Positions 1 through 11,732 of a DNA stretch of 64,000 nt are shown here, in pieces. Below the pieces are notes generated by a model that had not been told where the DNA came from, did no database searches, and saw only the letters and a program-made list of their open reading frames with translations. The translations under genes and the position numbers were made by a program. The stretch is from Maylandia zebra. Lineage: Eukaryota > Chordata > Actinopteri > Cichliformes > Cichlidae. The stretch is taken from the NCBI RefSeq assembly GCF_041146795.1, contig NC_135176.1:12706286-12770285 (forward strand), written 5' to 3'. How positions within the stretch are numbered: position 1 is the stretch's first letter; each line of letters opens with the position of its first letter.

Positions 1-1171
1 GAAGTGAATAGAGAGGGAAAACTATAAAAAATATTGAAGAAGTACTGATGTGTTATAATTTGTGTGTTATACGTAGAGAATGAGAATGAAAATTCTGATC
101 TGAAAAAGGTGAGGGGATAAATATACATGTTTAAGACCTACGTTCCATTTATTATCCATATTTTCCAATGCATTTGCAGTGTTGGGTTTTCACTTTTATC
201 TCCCTTTCTTGATTATTCCTCTTGTATATGTATTTTTGGTTTGGGTCTATGAAAACCATGGCTGGTGTGGGCTGAAATAATCTTTCCCTTTAAATTATGT
301 GTAAACATACTATCAAAACAGAAGATTTTCTAAACGGTGTGAAAGATGGAAAACTAAGCGTTCTGGGGTGCAAACCTCCACCAAGTCAGTTCACTCTCTG
401 GTCATAAAAATTATCTAGGAAAGGTAATAGATAATAGGTATAATAATAGGTAAATAACTGGAAATGAATAACTTGAACTTATTAAATAGCTTTTTACATT
501 ACTTTCTTTAAAGATATAACACATTTTAGGGTCAACTTGAAAGAAAGACAGATACGGAACGTAATAGTGAGCTCAAATATAAAATGTGATGCAAACTATA
601 ATGTGATGTTTAAAATCCTCATATACCAGTAGCATTTCCTAAATGTTACCAGTACAAACAAATGCAGTATAAAAGACATTTTATGAATGTTTGACTTTAT
701 TTGACCTTAAAGAAAATCCAAAGTAATGTAATATTTAGAATCCCCATATATCATTCCCTTTATGCCTATATGTGGTCAGTAGAAAGAATAGCAGTAAGAA
801 ACATATTTTTAAATAACTCTATATAGCATTATTATCCCGTTGACCTTCAGATCAATCTATTGACCTTGAAGATAAGGTCAAATGTGACATGATATTTTAA
901 ATCTTTCTATATGTTGACAACACACACTGCACTTTTAATAATCATAGTTTCTAAGTGATAAGGATTTTTGTCTATTTTTGACCAATAAATCATTAATTTG
1001 ACCTTGAAGACCTTGGAGGATGTAAGCCAGATTTGAATGGTTTGGTCATGTGACCCCAGTATACACTCCTAAAAAGTTCGATCAAAAGTCATTCAAAACG
1101 TTTCGAGTTGTTGTGTTTACAACCAAAAAGAATGACACGCACGTAAACGCTACCTAGGCGGAGGTGATAAA
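1..1171. repeat. Degenerate dispersed repeat with TGACCTT-bearing subunits
   Basis: This AT-rich stretch has no plausible exon. From about 610 to 1010 it holds three loosely similar subunits, each with a 'ctatat..' stretch followed by TGACCTT. The heptamer TGACCTT occurs at 702, 841, 861 and 999, and its complement AAGGTCA at 874. The spacing of 139-158 bases suggests an old tandem structure. The end, with '..tgaccccagtatacact..' and then 'ggcggaggtgataa', resembles the end of a dispersed repeat I recall from fish genomes, but I cannot name the family. The element seems to start left of the window. Confidence 0.5.
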
Positions 1172-1199
1172 TTGTGGCTTACACTCCAAACCAGGTGGT

Positions 1200-1316
1200 G
1201 GCGCTAATTCCATGTTTAGTTGTTCACCAATTTCCAAGCGAAGAATAAGAAGACGTGAAGGCTACGGAGAAAGAGGGAGACGAACGAGATCACCATACCA
1301 ACGAGTAATTGTTAAG
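1200..1316 (+). other. srrt: Probable srrt 5' UTR exon and promoter-proximal region
   Basis: A purine-rich leader ends with 'gttaag' followed by a GTATTA donor at 1317. The first srrt coding exon begins exactly at the ATG right after an AG acceptor (2167-2168), so the 5' UTR must come from a separate upstream exon, and this is the best candidate. No TATA box is evident. The exact transcription start cannot be read from sequence alone, so the left boundary is approximate. The intron 1317-2168 shows nothing else I recognise. Confidence 0.5.
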
Positions 1317-2168
1317 GTATTATCGTAATTATTAACTTTTCCTCAGTTATATCAGTTGGTCTGTTATTTAGAATAAGACAGGTCTGTAGAATGAGACTGT
1401 AATTCAGTTTATTTCATTTAATTTTATTTCTTTCATTTTATTTTCAGCTAACACACAGCTAGCGTAGTGGCTAACGATACATGGCTGCATTATCGAGGGT
1501 CCTAACTCGCCCTAAAACACGAATTTACAGGTTTTGTTTCGACTGAAAGACTCAAACCTGTATCTCCGGATAGCTACTAATTTTGATCTTTCTTTTTGTT
1601 TGTTTTGTTTTGTTTTTTGTAAATTTTGTAAATCCCAGTCTGATGATATCAATGATCGCTATTATGCAAGACAAAAGAATTACTTTACGGCAAGTTACGC
1701 ACGTCGTCTGTGACAGACTATCTGCATTTCCTTGTTCACGGTCCCCCTTGTTTGAATGACTGCCGTCACCAAAATCCTTTTGAATTAGAAGGTCAAATAT
1801 TAATAGTCACTTGTTATAAGCACCGTCCCGGTCTCCATGTGGCAACCCCACATACTGAAGACAAAATAAAGGAAACTGTTTCCCTGGCTTATAATGAGAA
1901 CAATATTCAACGAGAACAATCTTCATGGGGGGCATTTTGCTGACATGGTTTACTGACTTGTCACTTAAAAGGAAGATGCACATGTGTTTTGAGTTGTGTT
2001 ACATCAGAGCAGTTTCTTCTTTTGAGATGTAAATCATAAACTTTCGCTTTGCACTTATCAGGTCTTAATATAAAAAGTAAAACCTTCCTTAAAACGATTC
2101 TGCTTGTAGCCATCTTAATAATAATCAATGGATACTACACGTGATCTGGATTTTCTTTCTTCGTGCAG

Positions 2169-5100
2169 ATGGGAGACAGTGATGATGACCATGATCGCAG
2201 GAGAAGGGACAAATTCAGACGGGAGAGAAGTGACTATGACCGTTCAAGAGAGAGAGAGGACCGGCGCAGAGATGACTGGAATGACAGGTTAAAAAGAGAG
2301 ATGCTATTGGGCACACGCCAGATTCAGTGAAACCTGATACAGCCAAATCATATTCAGATGAACAGCTAAATGCTAATAAATTGTAGCTCTTTGCTGCTCT
2401 TACACTGAGTAAAGTGGATATTAAAGATAGACTTGTGTGTTTCTTACCTTTTTTTTCTTTCCTCATGTTTTCTCTCCTTCCTCTGATTGTGATCATTGGT
2501 CCAGGGAGTGGGATAGAGGCAGGGAGCGGCGAAGTCGTGGAGAGTACAGGGATTATGATAGAGGTCGAAGGGAGAGATTTACCCCACCCAGACACGACAT
2601 GAGTCCCCAGCAGAAACGCATGAGAAGAGACTGGTAGGATTTGCAATGTTACTATTGCACAATGTCTGTAACCATCTTTTATTTTACTTAAAGCCCCTTA
2701 TCCGTTCCTGGCAGGGATGACCATGGTGGAGACCCCTACCGTGGTGGGTATGACTTGGGTTATGGTGGTGGAGGAGGGCCCAGCTATGGACCACCACAAC
2801 ATTGGGGCCATCCCGACATGCACCTCATGCAGCCTCATCAAGGCATCCCCATTCAGGCCAGGTAATTAATTTAAGTTCAGTTTTGAAGTTAAATGTTACT
2901 TTACATATCTTTAAAGATATTTTTAATGTTGTTACCTCAGATATGTCTTTTTGCCAACTAGCTTCTTGGCTAGTCAAAGCTCCATCCAACATATCTTTCT
3001 TTCATTAGGCTTGGTAACATCCACGACTTGGACTTAGGTCCTCCTCCTCCAATAATGAAGAGCTTTAAGGAGTTTCTGCTGTCCTTAGATGATTCTGTGG
3101 ATGAGACTGAGGCCGTCAAACGCTACAATGAGTACAAGATCGACTTCCGGCGACAGCAGATGCAGGACTTCTTTTTGGCTCATAAAGATGAAGAGTGGTA
3201 CGATCTCAGATGCCTTTACTACATAAGCCCTTATCAAGAATATAATTTTTTTATTATAGTCATAATATAATTATTGCATCGACAGATCCATTAGCATTAC
3301 TTAAGCTGTTATTTTTTGTTGTCCTCACCAAATATAATTGGCTCTTTATTTCTTTATTGGCCTTTTCATCATTTTAGGTTTAATTGCTATTTAAAGGCAA
3401 ATATAATAGGCTGAGCCTGGTCCTTTTGGTGGGTTTATCTTAGAATTCTATTCAAAAATTCAGATGATGTTTTTATTTGTAATTGATGGCTAATGAAATT
3501 GGTACATTAAAACAAGGTGCATGTATATGCCATCTCCGTTATGTTCTTGTTAAACTCTGGTGCTGTTAATGCACACAAATTAAAAGCAGTGGAAAGGCGT
3601 TTGGTATGACAGTTTCACCCAGTACGAGGACCAGGCACACACAGTTAATTTATAACTAATGACTGTTGCTATAGTACTTGTTGACAAAATAAGAAAATCA
3701 ACCCAATTTCAACATTAGTTTATATTTGTTATAAATGTATTTTAGGAGTTTAATTTTTTTTTATCCATAAATATCCATAGCTCCTTAGGCAGGAATACAA
3801 ATATTATCACTAGTCAAACATTGGGTATAGAAAAAAAAATCTAGGAAGTAATGTGTGTTAATTGTTTATTGTCACTCTCATGTAACGAAATTGTTTAAAG
3901 TCATCATTTGGTGCTTTGACCAAAACGTCTTTGTTCCTTGGGTTGATTGTCTTATTTGGAGTAACACAAGATTCGTAATTGTGTGCTGTCTGTTAATGCT
4001 TTGACACTTGTTTCACAGGTATCATGCAAAATTATTCTGTTTTGTCATAACCCATTTTCTTCCCTTCATTTCAACTACTACGTTGACGACGATTTTTTTC
4101 AAGATGAGAAAAAGTGGAGCTCATCCGCAAGAATCGGTCTTAGACAGACAGGGCATGCACTGCGCACAATGCAGTTGCTCTTAGACACACAGTAACAGGG
4201 ATTTTAGATAGACAGCCATGTAGTCGTCCGCACACGGAATTTTTTTTTTTTCTTGTTTTATCCTTTTTCGACACAATTTTCTTTTTATATTCGGATCAAA
4301 TCCCAAAACCGAATTTGTGTGCATACAGACACACCATTGGGGTGAAGTGGAGCGCACTTTCACAGAAGAGACCCCGCTCTCTGTATTTATTTGTTATTAA
4401 ACTGGCAGAACAAAAGGTAACTGTAGTCCACTTAATGCTAACATTTTTAATGTGACATTTTGAATATGTAAATGTTTAATTTGATCATCTCTGTTGTTTT
4501 TTTCCTGCCTTTTTTTTCTTTCTTTTTTGGTGAGTTAATCTCAAATCTTCTAACATTGTTGAGTAATTGGCTATGAAGACCACAGTCAAAACATAGAATT
4601 ACAGAAAATTATAATAACTAGGATATACTGAAGACAAATTAAAGTTTTGTCATATGCTAGATTGCTTATTGAATTGGAGTTGTTTAACATAAAAAAAACC
4701 CTATTCAGAATAAATGTTCTGTTAAAAATGTGATTAGAAGAAACTTAAGAAAAAAAGTGTAAAATACACAGATGTAACGTAGGCTTGTAATATTTATTTG
4801 TTCTCTAACTTTTGCTTCCCGCTCATCCCAACCCCCATCATTCTCTCCCCAATCTGTTGTGGACGCCCAACTCTGGACACAGGTTCCGATCCAAGTACCA
4901 CCCTGATGAGGCCAGACGACTTAAGGCAGAGGCCCAGAGGGCTCTGCACAACCGCCTGAATGTGTTCATTTTCCTAATGGAGAACGGCTGGTTTGATAAT
5001 GTCTCCCTGGACATTGAACAGACCCCAGCCATCATCAAAGTTTTGGATGCAGGTGAGGTCTCAAACAACTTAAAGAGCATTGTTAACCTGTGGAGTTTTC

Positions 5101-8100
5101 ATTTGTGTCTACAATTAAGTCTGCTTTTACAATAAAAGCAAAAATGATCTGACCTAATTGCATGGATGGTACTTAGAAGAGTACTTCTATGGCTGAACCA
5201 TAACGTTCTTTCTGCATTTCAGCTGTGATAAAAATGGAAGGGGGCACAGACCATGATCTTCGCATCTTGGATCTGCCATCTGAAGAGGAAGAAGACAGAG
5301 AGAAGTCAGCATCTATTTCCAGGGGCACTGAAGTTTCCAAGAGAGAAGACCTCAAAGCTTTGGGTAGTGACTGCAAACCAGTGGAGAAAGACAGAAATGA
5401 GAAGGTATGTGTGCTCTGTTAGACAGGCGGTAGACATTTCATGAGGCTCTGTTGATGACAATGAACTGTGGCACAGGAGGGTAGTGACTCAGCCAGCACA
5501 GAGAAAGCTGCCACAGCAGAAGGAGAGGATATGAAAGAGGAGGCAGAGAAAGAACCAGCAAAAGAAATTCCTGAACCTAAGAAAGTAAGTGTTCCTTCTG
5601 ATACTGAATTAGTTCTTACCAAGAGAAAGAAATAAATTGAACTGGCCTGATTGTTTTTCAATTTGATTGTTTAGCCAAGAAGAAAGAGGAAGCGCAGCGG
5701 GGACAGCGATGATGAAGCCAGCGCCTCAGAGAGTGACTCGGACTCAGATTCAGACTCCAACTCTAACTGCTCTGACAAACCAGTGAAGAAGGAAGAGGAA
5801 GACAAGGATGAGGAGGAAGAGGAAGGTGAAGGTGAGAAATCATGCCTGTAGTGTCTGGTTATACATTTTCAGGAGTATAATATGTATCTTTCTGTAATTT
5901 AGCACTCATCAAATAAATCTCCCTTTCCTGTCTAATGATCCAGAGGAGAAACCCAAGGAGAACTCCGAGGAGGACAAGAAGGAAGAGAAAAAGCCCAAAG
6001 ACGACTCTCCTAGACCACGGCCTCTCCACAGGACTTGCTCTCTGTTCATGAGAAGCATCGCTCCCACCATCTCCAAGGCTGAGATTATTGCTGTGAGTTG
6101 TATAAAAGAAGCATACCTATCAGATCCAGATCTTTAAGTGCACTAAACAGATACGTGTCCTGGTTTAAACTGAGCGTGGTTTCTTTTTCTTCTCAGCTGT
6201 GTCGACGTTACCCTGGGTTTCTGCGTGTTTGCTTGTCTGATCCCCATCCAGAGCGCAGGTATGAAAAATGAAAACTTGGCATTATTTGCTACACTAAAGT
6301 GTAAATGGTTGGATTAGTGTAGTCATTCATTACTTTGACATGAAACCTGCACCGTCTCAGGTTTTTCAGACGTTGCTGGGTGACATTTGACCGTAGCGTC
6401 AACATCAAAGAAGTCTGTTGGAACCTTCAGAACATTCGGGTAAGTGCACCAGTCATAAGTGTTGGCACTGCTATAACTTTGTGTTGCAGGTGGCTTTAGA
6501 GATGCAGAGATCGTTCAAATTTCAGCTGAGGCCTTTACCAGTCTGTTTTTACCCTTCACAGCTGCGAGACTGTGAACTGGCACCGGGGGTGAACAGGGAT
6601 CTGGCTCGGAGGGTGCGTAATGTTAATGGCATTACTCAGCACAAGCAGATTCTCCGCAATGACATCAAGCTGGCTGCCAAGCTCATTCATGCCTTAGATG
6701 AGAAAGGGGAACTTTGGAGCAACAAGTCCCAGGAAGAAGGGCAGAGCAGTGAGGTATAGTACCTGTACCCATGCAATTTAACCGATTTTTCTCAAGTTAT
6801 TTGACCATCATCATCATTTGTGGGTTTTTTTTATTTCCACAGTTGCCAGCGCAGAACCCCATCCTGAAGAATATTACCGATTACCTGATAGAGGAGGTCA
6901 GTGCTGAGGAGGAGGAGCTTCTGGGCTCCGGGAGTGGAATGGATTCTGAGGAGGGCATCAAGGAAGGAAACCCTGCAGAGATGACTGTTGAGAGGGATGA
7001 CAAACTTGTCAAGGTCATTCCTTTACCACACTTAGAACAGTTTAAGATATAATATCCATCTGATCTTCTCTTTTAAAAGTGGGTTTCTCCATTTGTATCT
7101 TCACTGTGCTAGGCCTGTCAATTTTACCATGTGTTGTTTCAGGTTTTGGATCGTTTGGTCTTGTACCTCCGTGTTGTGCACTCAGTTGACTACTACAACA
7201 CCTGTGAATACCCCAGTGAGGATGAAATGCCCAACCGATGCGGCATGATTCATGTACGTGGACCCATTCCTCCCAACCGCATCACACATGGAGAAGGTCA
7301 GTGTTCTTCCCTTTTCATGTTACGTGACACAAAAGAGACCTCTGGGATGAAAACGTAAATGTTGACTCAGCTGTAGTGAAAATGAATCTTCCAACATCCT
7401 GAAGTTGACGTGAATTTTAACTGTTGTGTTTGCTAGCTAAACATTTGCTGTGCTTAGACTATTTTGCCACCTATCATAAACAGTGCCAAATGTAGGCAAT
7501 GCAGATTGCAAAAAAAAGTTTAAGTGAGGATTTTAAAGTTTTAGTGTTGATTCAGAATTTAATAAGATGACATCCCCTCATTCAACAGTGCAACAGTGGG
7601 AGAAAATGATGGAGGAGAAGTTGGCCCCCTTGTTTAGTTTAAAAGAAGTCTTGTCTGAAGAAGAGGGGGTGAAGATGGGCCGCAAGGACCCTGAAGAAGA
7701 AGTGGAGAAGTTTGTGTCTGCCAACACACAAGAACTGGGAAAAGATAAATGGCTCTGCCCTCTAAGTGGAAAGAAATTTAAGGTTGGAACTTGGAATGAA
7801 TAGTATTCAGGACTGTACAGCATGACCACAGTCAATGCATTTTATTAAACACAAAGGAGATATACCAGTAGTTTTTGTTAGAAGTTCTGTTGTAATTTAA
7901 AAAAAATAATAATCAAGAATTATTTCTGTATATATTTTTTATTTTTTTTATTTCAAATCAAATTCAAGGGTCCAGAGTTTGTACGGAAGCACATCCTCAA
8001 CAAACATGGGGATAAAATTGAAGAAGTGAAAAAGGAGGTTAGTTTCTTCAACAATTTCCTGATGGATGCCAAGAGGCCATCCCTGCCAGAGATGAAACTT

Positions 8101-8730
8101 CCTCCTCTTCCAGGCCCAAGCCAAGGTCGGTTTGAGATTTTTGTCTAGTAAACCCAGAACTACAAATATTCTTCAACAGAGATAAACAGAATAGTAAGAA
8201 AAAGATACACTGGGCCCGTTTCATCTCGCAGGTTTGCTCAGTCCCAGTATGCCGTTTCCTCCCCAAGGTCCTCAGGGTCCAATGGGCTTTGCACAGCCTC
8301 GTCCTCCTCTGATGGGCTACGGTGGTATGTTCTGAATTTACCCTTTTATACTAAAAATGAGAATGTGCTTTCCAGTCAAGTCGCAACACTTTTTCTTTTT
8401 TCAAATTAAAATCATTTTTTGAAGCTGGTGGGCCTCCTTATCCACCCAACCAATATGGTGGAGGCAGAGGCAACTATGACAACTTCCGCGGACAAGGTGA
8501 ATACCTGGGTAAGCCGCGCAACATCAGGTGAGACCGCTGTACGTGTCTTTATTTTGCTACAAACATTTTCTTTTTTCTGCTAATGTGGAAGTTTGAAACT
8601 CCCTTTAAAAGATCGTTTCTACTGTTTTTCTGTTTGCATTGCCATCCATTGCAGAATGTCACGAGGTGACCCACGCAACATCATTGAGTACCGTGACCTG
8701 GATGCACCAGATGATATGGACTTCTTTTAG
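2169..8730 (+). CDS. srrt: Serrate RNA effector molecule (Ars2), 19 coding exons
   Basis: Ars2 bridges the nuclear cap-binding complex to microRNA processing, 3'-end formation and RNA decay. Coding exons: 2169-2287, 2505-2633, 2715-2861, 3009-3197, 4883-5052, 5223-5404, 5477-5584, 5675-5831, 5944-6092, 6197-6258, 6361-6439, 6562-6753, 6843-7013, 7143-7296, 7589-7782, 7969-8125, 8232-8324, 8425-8527, 8655-8730. They sum to 2631 nt (876 aa), matching my memory of the human length. The N-terminus MGDSDD with an RS/RD-like basic stretch, the [20 protein letters not shown] segment, a Lys/Glu-rich acidic middle (about residues 310-460), an RRM-like core ([16 protein letters not shown]), a zinc-finger-like [22 protein letters not shown] near residue 725, and the C-terminal [14 protein letters not shown] tail are all present. 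The tail is where the family contacts the cap-binding complex. Most introns are short; intron 3198-4882 is longest. The donor after 7013 (GTCATT) is weak. Confidence 0.97.
3198..4882 (+). other. srrt: Longest srrt intron, no recognisable content
   Basis: This 1685-base AT-rich intron lies between the HKDEEW exon and the FRSKYHPDE exon. Short open frames on both strands have no splice context or family resemblance. A T-rich run sits near 4240-4260. I see no transposon ends or structured RNA. Confidence 0.6.
6490..6561 (+). other. srrt: Possible in-frame alternative 3' splice extension of an srrt exon
   Basis: The 122-base intron 6440-6561 contains an upstream acceptor (gtgttgcag, ending 6489). 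The 72 bases from there to the main exon at 6562 are open in the srrt frame. Both flanking junctions are phase 0. Using it would add 24 residues beginning [10 protein letters not shown] before LRDCELAPG. The human protein as I recall it has no such insertion, so the downstream acceptor is taken as the main one. Confidence 0.3.
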
Positions 8731-8861
8731 AAGGTTCACATTTTTTGCTCTTTACCAGTGTTGTGTTCTGCCTGCTTTTTGGAGTAATGAGATTATTTCT
8801 TTTCTTAAAAGGCTTGTTTTGTAATTATTGTGCAACCAGAACTGCTGTAAACAGATTCATT

Positions 8862-8867
8862 AATAAA
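8862..8867 (+). terminator. srrt: srrt polyadenylation signal AATAAA
   Basis: A canonical AATAAA lies 132 bases after the srrt stop codon, giving a short 3' UTR that ends about 540 bases before the convergent mogat3 stop. Confidence 0.75.
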
Positions 8868-8879
8868 GTTGTGATCAAA

Positions 8880-9427
8880 TTACAGTAATAAGTATTAAAT
8901 TACTTGTGAAGTCGATCTGATATAAAAAGAAGTAATCTGTGACAAAGCGCATCATAATTTTTTAGTGGATCTTAAATAATACACAGCTTTTTTTGGGGGG
9001 GGGGTACAGCTCAAAACAACACAATATCCAGTAAGATTTTTTTCTTTTGTTCATGAAAACTAGTGGGATTGTTTTAATAATGCAAACAAAAAAGGAAAAG
9101 TATGTCATGTTATGAGATAATAATTGAATCATTCCAAATATGTACAGCTTTCAGAAACACGTGAGAATATTTTTTTCAATATGTTGTTAAAATTATTGCC
9201 AAACATGATTAAACTAATAATCCTCCAGTGTTTTCCATACAAACAGCAGTGCCACATAAAGGCTTCACGTCATAATTATTTAAAACATGTGATGAGCAGT
9301 TTTAAATACAGGCACATTTTTATAGACTGATGATCACAGGAAACCTTCAATGTTAATATAGGTCCATCACGTCAGATCCATAGTGACTCCAAGTCGTATT
9401 TGGTGCAAACAGTTTATGTCAAAATAT
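8880..9427. other. Convergent srrt/mogat3 interval, probable mogat3 3' UTR
   Basis: The two genes face each other here. On the minus strand no AATAAA follows the mogat3 stop; the only near-canonical signal I see is ATTAAA (complement of 9073-9078), which would give a 3' UTR of about 360 bases. A G-run lies at about 8995-9004. Nothing else is recognisable. Confidence 0.4.
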
Positions 9428-11732
9428 CTAAATTATCCGAAGCTCGTGATTTTCTGAAAGTCCGCAGCTGACCTTGTGTTCGTGGAATAATTTGGAAAGG
9501 GCCTGCATGTAAAGTCTGTGATAATGGTCGACTTCCTCGTCTGTGGGCGTGACACGCTTTGGCACTGAGATTGGACTTCCCACTGAAAAGAGTACAGTGT
9601 GAGAATAAAATGGGCTCAGTACATAAAAGTGGTATTGGCTATTTAAAGAATAATAAAATACCCACCAACAGTCGTGATTGGAGTCCTGTAGGGCATGAGA
9701 ACAAAGCGCTCACCGACAAAGAGACACGGTGCAAAGCCCATGATTTTTTTAAACAAGTCCTGTAACCTGCGACACAGACTGCCCTCTGCGAAAATCACCT
9801 GCTGGTAGAGCTCATTCTCCCCGAATGAATAAACGGGCACCAGATCAACACTGTGGAAGGTCAGAGTTCAGGTTTCAGTGTTTTACATATTTGTATATTT
9901 TCTTTCTTAGTGTATAATTCTCACCCCAACTCAAGGGCCAGTCTGACAAATCCCTTTCTTTCCTTCATGACCACTGTGTTGAGTCCGTGAGAGGATGCCA
10001 GAGACTCGGCAGCGCCCCCTATCACAATTACCACTGCATTCCCTTTGCCGCTTTTTGAAAGGAGGTGGACCAGGCTTGGTTTGCTGACTGGGTAAAGTCC
10101 TTATCAGACAGAGTAAGAACAGAAGTAGTTCAGGTCAGGAGCATAACAGGGACTTTTTTGTTAAGCTGTAACATGCAGGTCTACACTGTCAACAGGCTTT
10201 CAAATTCAGTTAGCATCAGTAACATGTAGGTATTCTTTCTTCCATTTGCATTCCACAAAGTAAAATCACTTTTTTCTGCAGAACATGAACTGTATACTGT
10301 AGTATGATCAATAAACTGCTGTTTCGGCCTAATGCAAAATGCTTCTCGGACTAAGAAACGGAGTAGTTTAGTCCCCTTGCTAAAACATGCGATAAATACC
10401 TGCGCTCATGATGTACTCCCTAAAGAATGGTATCCTGAACAGGCCCGCCAGCATCGCCAGGCTGGCTCGCACGCCGGGAAATGCCTCAGCAAAGCCACAG
10501 CTCTCCGTGCTGAAGCAGGTAAAGGCTCCAGTACACATGATGCCATGTGGGTGAGAACCTAGGATGTAGTTTTTGTTTGGATTCAGCTCTGCTGTCTTGA
10601 CCAGCTAAGAAAGAACATTGACACAAGAGGGTTAATGTTGGTGATCACGGATGTTGCTGCTGTTAAACAGCCATGCCCATTTTCACTCATCTGACTGAGG
10701 CAAAGATTAGACACTTGTTCTTGCAGGCTTTTGACTGCGTGCCCTGCGTGAGGGCCTCAAATATAATATGCTCTTTGTAAAGACTAATAACAGGATTTTA
10801 GGTTTCCAGTGCTTCAAGTGTGCACTGGAGTAAAAATGTATCTTTCCGTACCCCAAAAACATCCCAACATGGAATTCAGTTGGACATTTCATAGGGTTTG
10901 AGATTTTTGAAAATATTAGCTGTCCTGTACACAGTAAGCATCTGTGTGTTAGAAGCAAATAAACAGATCTAAAGATATTTACCCAAAACTTACTTTAACG
11001 GGAAAGTAGTCTCTCATGTGCTCCCATACCTTCCACTTTCTCACAGACATCGTTCTTCTGCCCCCTGATGGAGACATTGAAAACCTTAGAAACACTGAGT
11101 GTCCCAGTTTCACAGTGCACGTTAGCAAAGCTAAAGAGTATCCTGATGTGATCACTGGTATGCAAAAACTATACTAAATACTAAGAGTTATAAAAACAAT
11201 GGTAAAACTAAAATAAAGCTATTTTTAAGCAGCAAACCCATTTAATGTAGCCAGTATACATGCATATACTGTAAATCATAATTTTTGAGTGTGCTGTTAC
11301 ACACTTTAAAAGGTAGGCCTTTTATTAGTGTATAAACTGCATATTTTGTTTTTTGTATCGTCATTATTTTCATGCATACTTGAATTTCTTTACCTCTTTC
11401 GGGTTTATGCCAGTCCATCACCAACCATACAAAGTAGAGAGCAGACAGCGGCCACAGAGAGGTAAACATAAGATACACCATCAGTATGATACAAGCCACT
11501 CCTGGAGATGGATGTTTTTCATGCCATGTCGACCAGCATTGGAGTTGGGAAGGAGCAAGAGATTTATTTTATGAGTTAATTAATAATGCAATTAATACAC
11601 TGATGTTTGTTAGGAAATCATTAAAAAAGGATAGTATGGCAACTTCTTACCCAAGAGGAGAAAGCTTAGCACCCACTGCAGAACACTTATTGACTCTAAA
11701 AACTCCTTCAGCTGAGTTTTTTCTCGAGTCAT
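9428..11732 (-). CDS. mogat3: Monoacylglycerol/diacylglycerol acyltransferase (DGAT2 family), MOGAT3-like
   Basis: An ER membrane enzyme that acylates mono- or diacylglycerol with acyl-CoA in triacylglycerol synthesis. Exons from the start: 11732-11651, 11501-11394, 11064-10994, 10604-10400, 10099-9925, 9850-9666, 9582-9428; they total 981 nt (326 aa) with every junction in phase. Two hydrophobic segments (about residues 17-60) form the family's N-terminal hairpin. The HPHG active-site motif is at 105-108. It is followed by FPGVRA, the VIGGAAES glycine turn, [11 protein letters not shown] (217-227), KKIMGFAPC and the tail [22 protein letters not shown], which I match best to human MOGAT3. The start MTREKTQ was chosen because the ATG four codons' length upstream is out of frame. 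A DGAT2-like paralogue is the main alternative name; substrate preference cannot be read from sequence. Confidence 0.88.
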
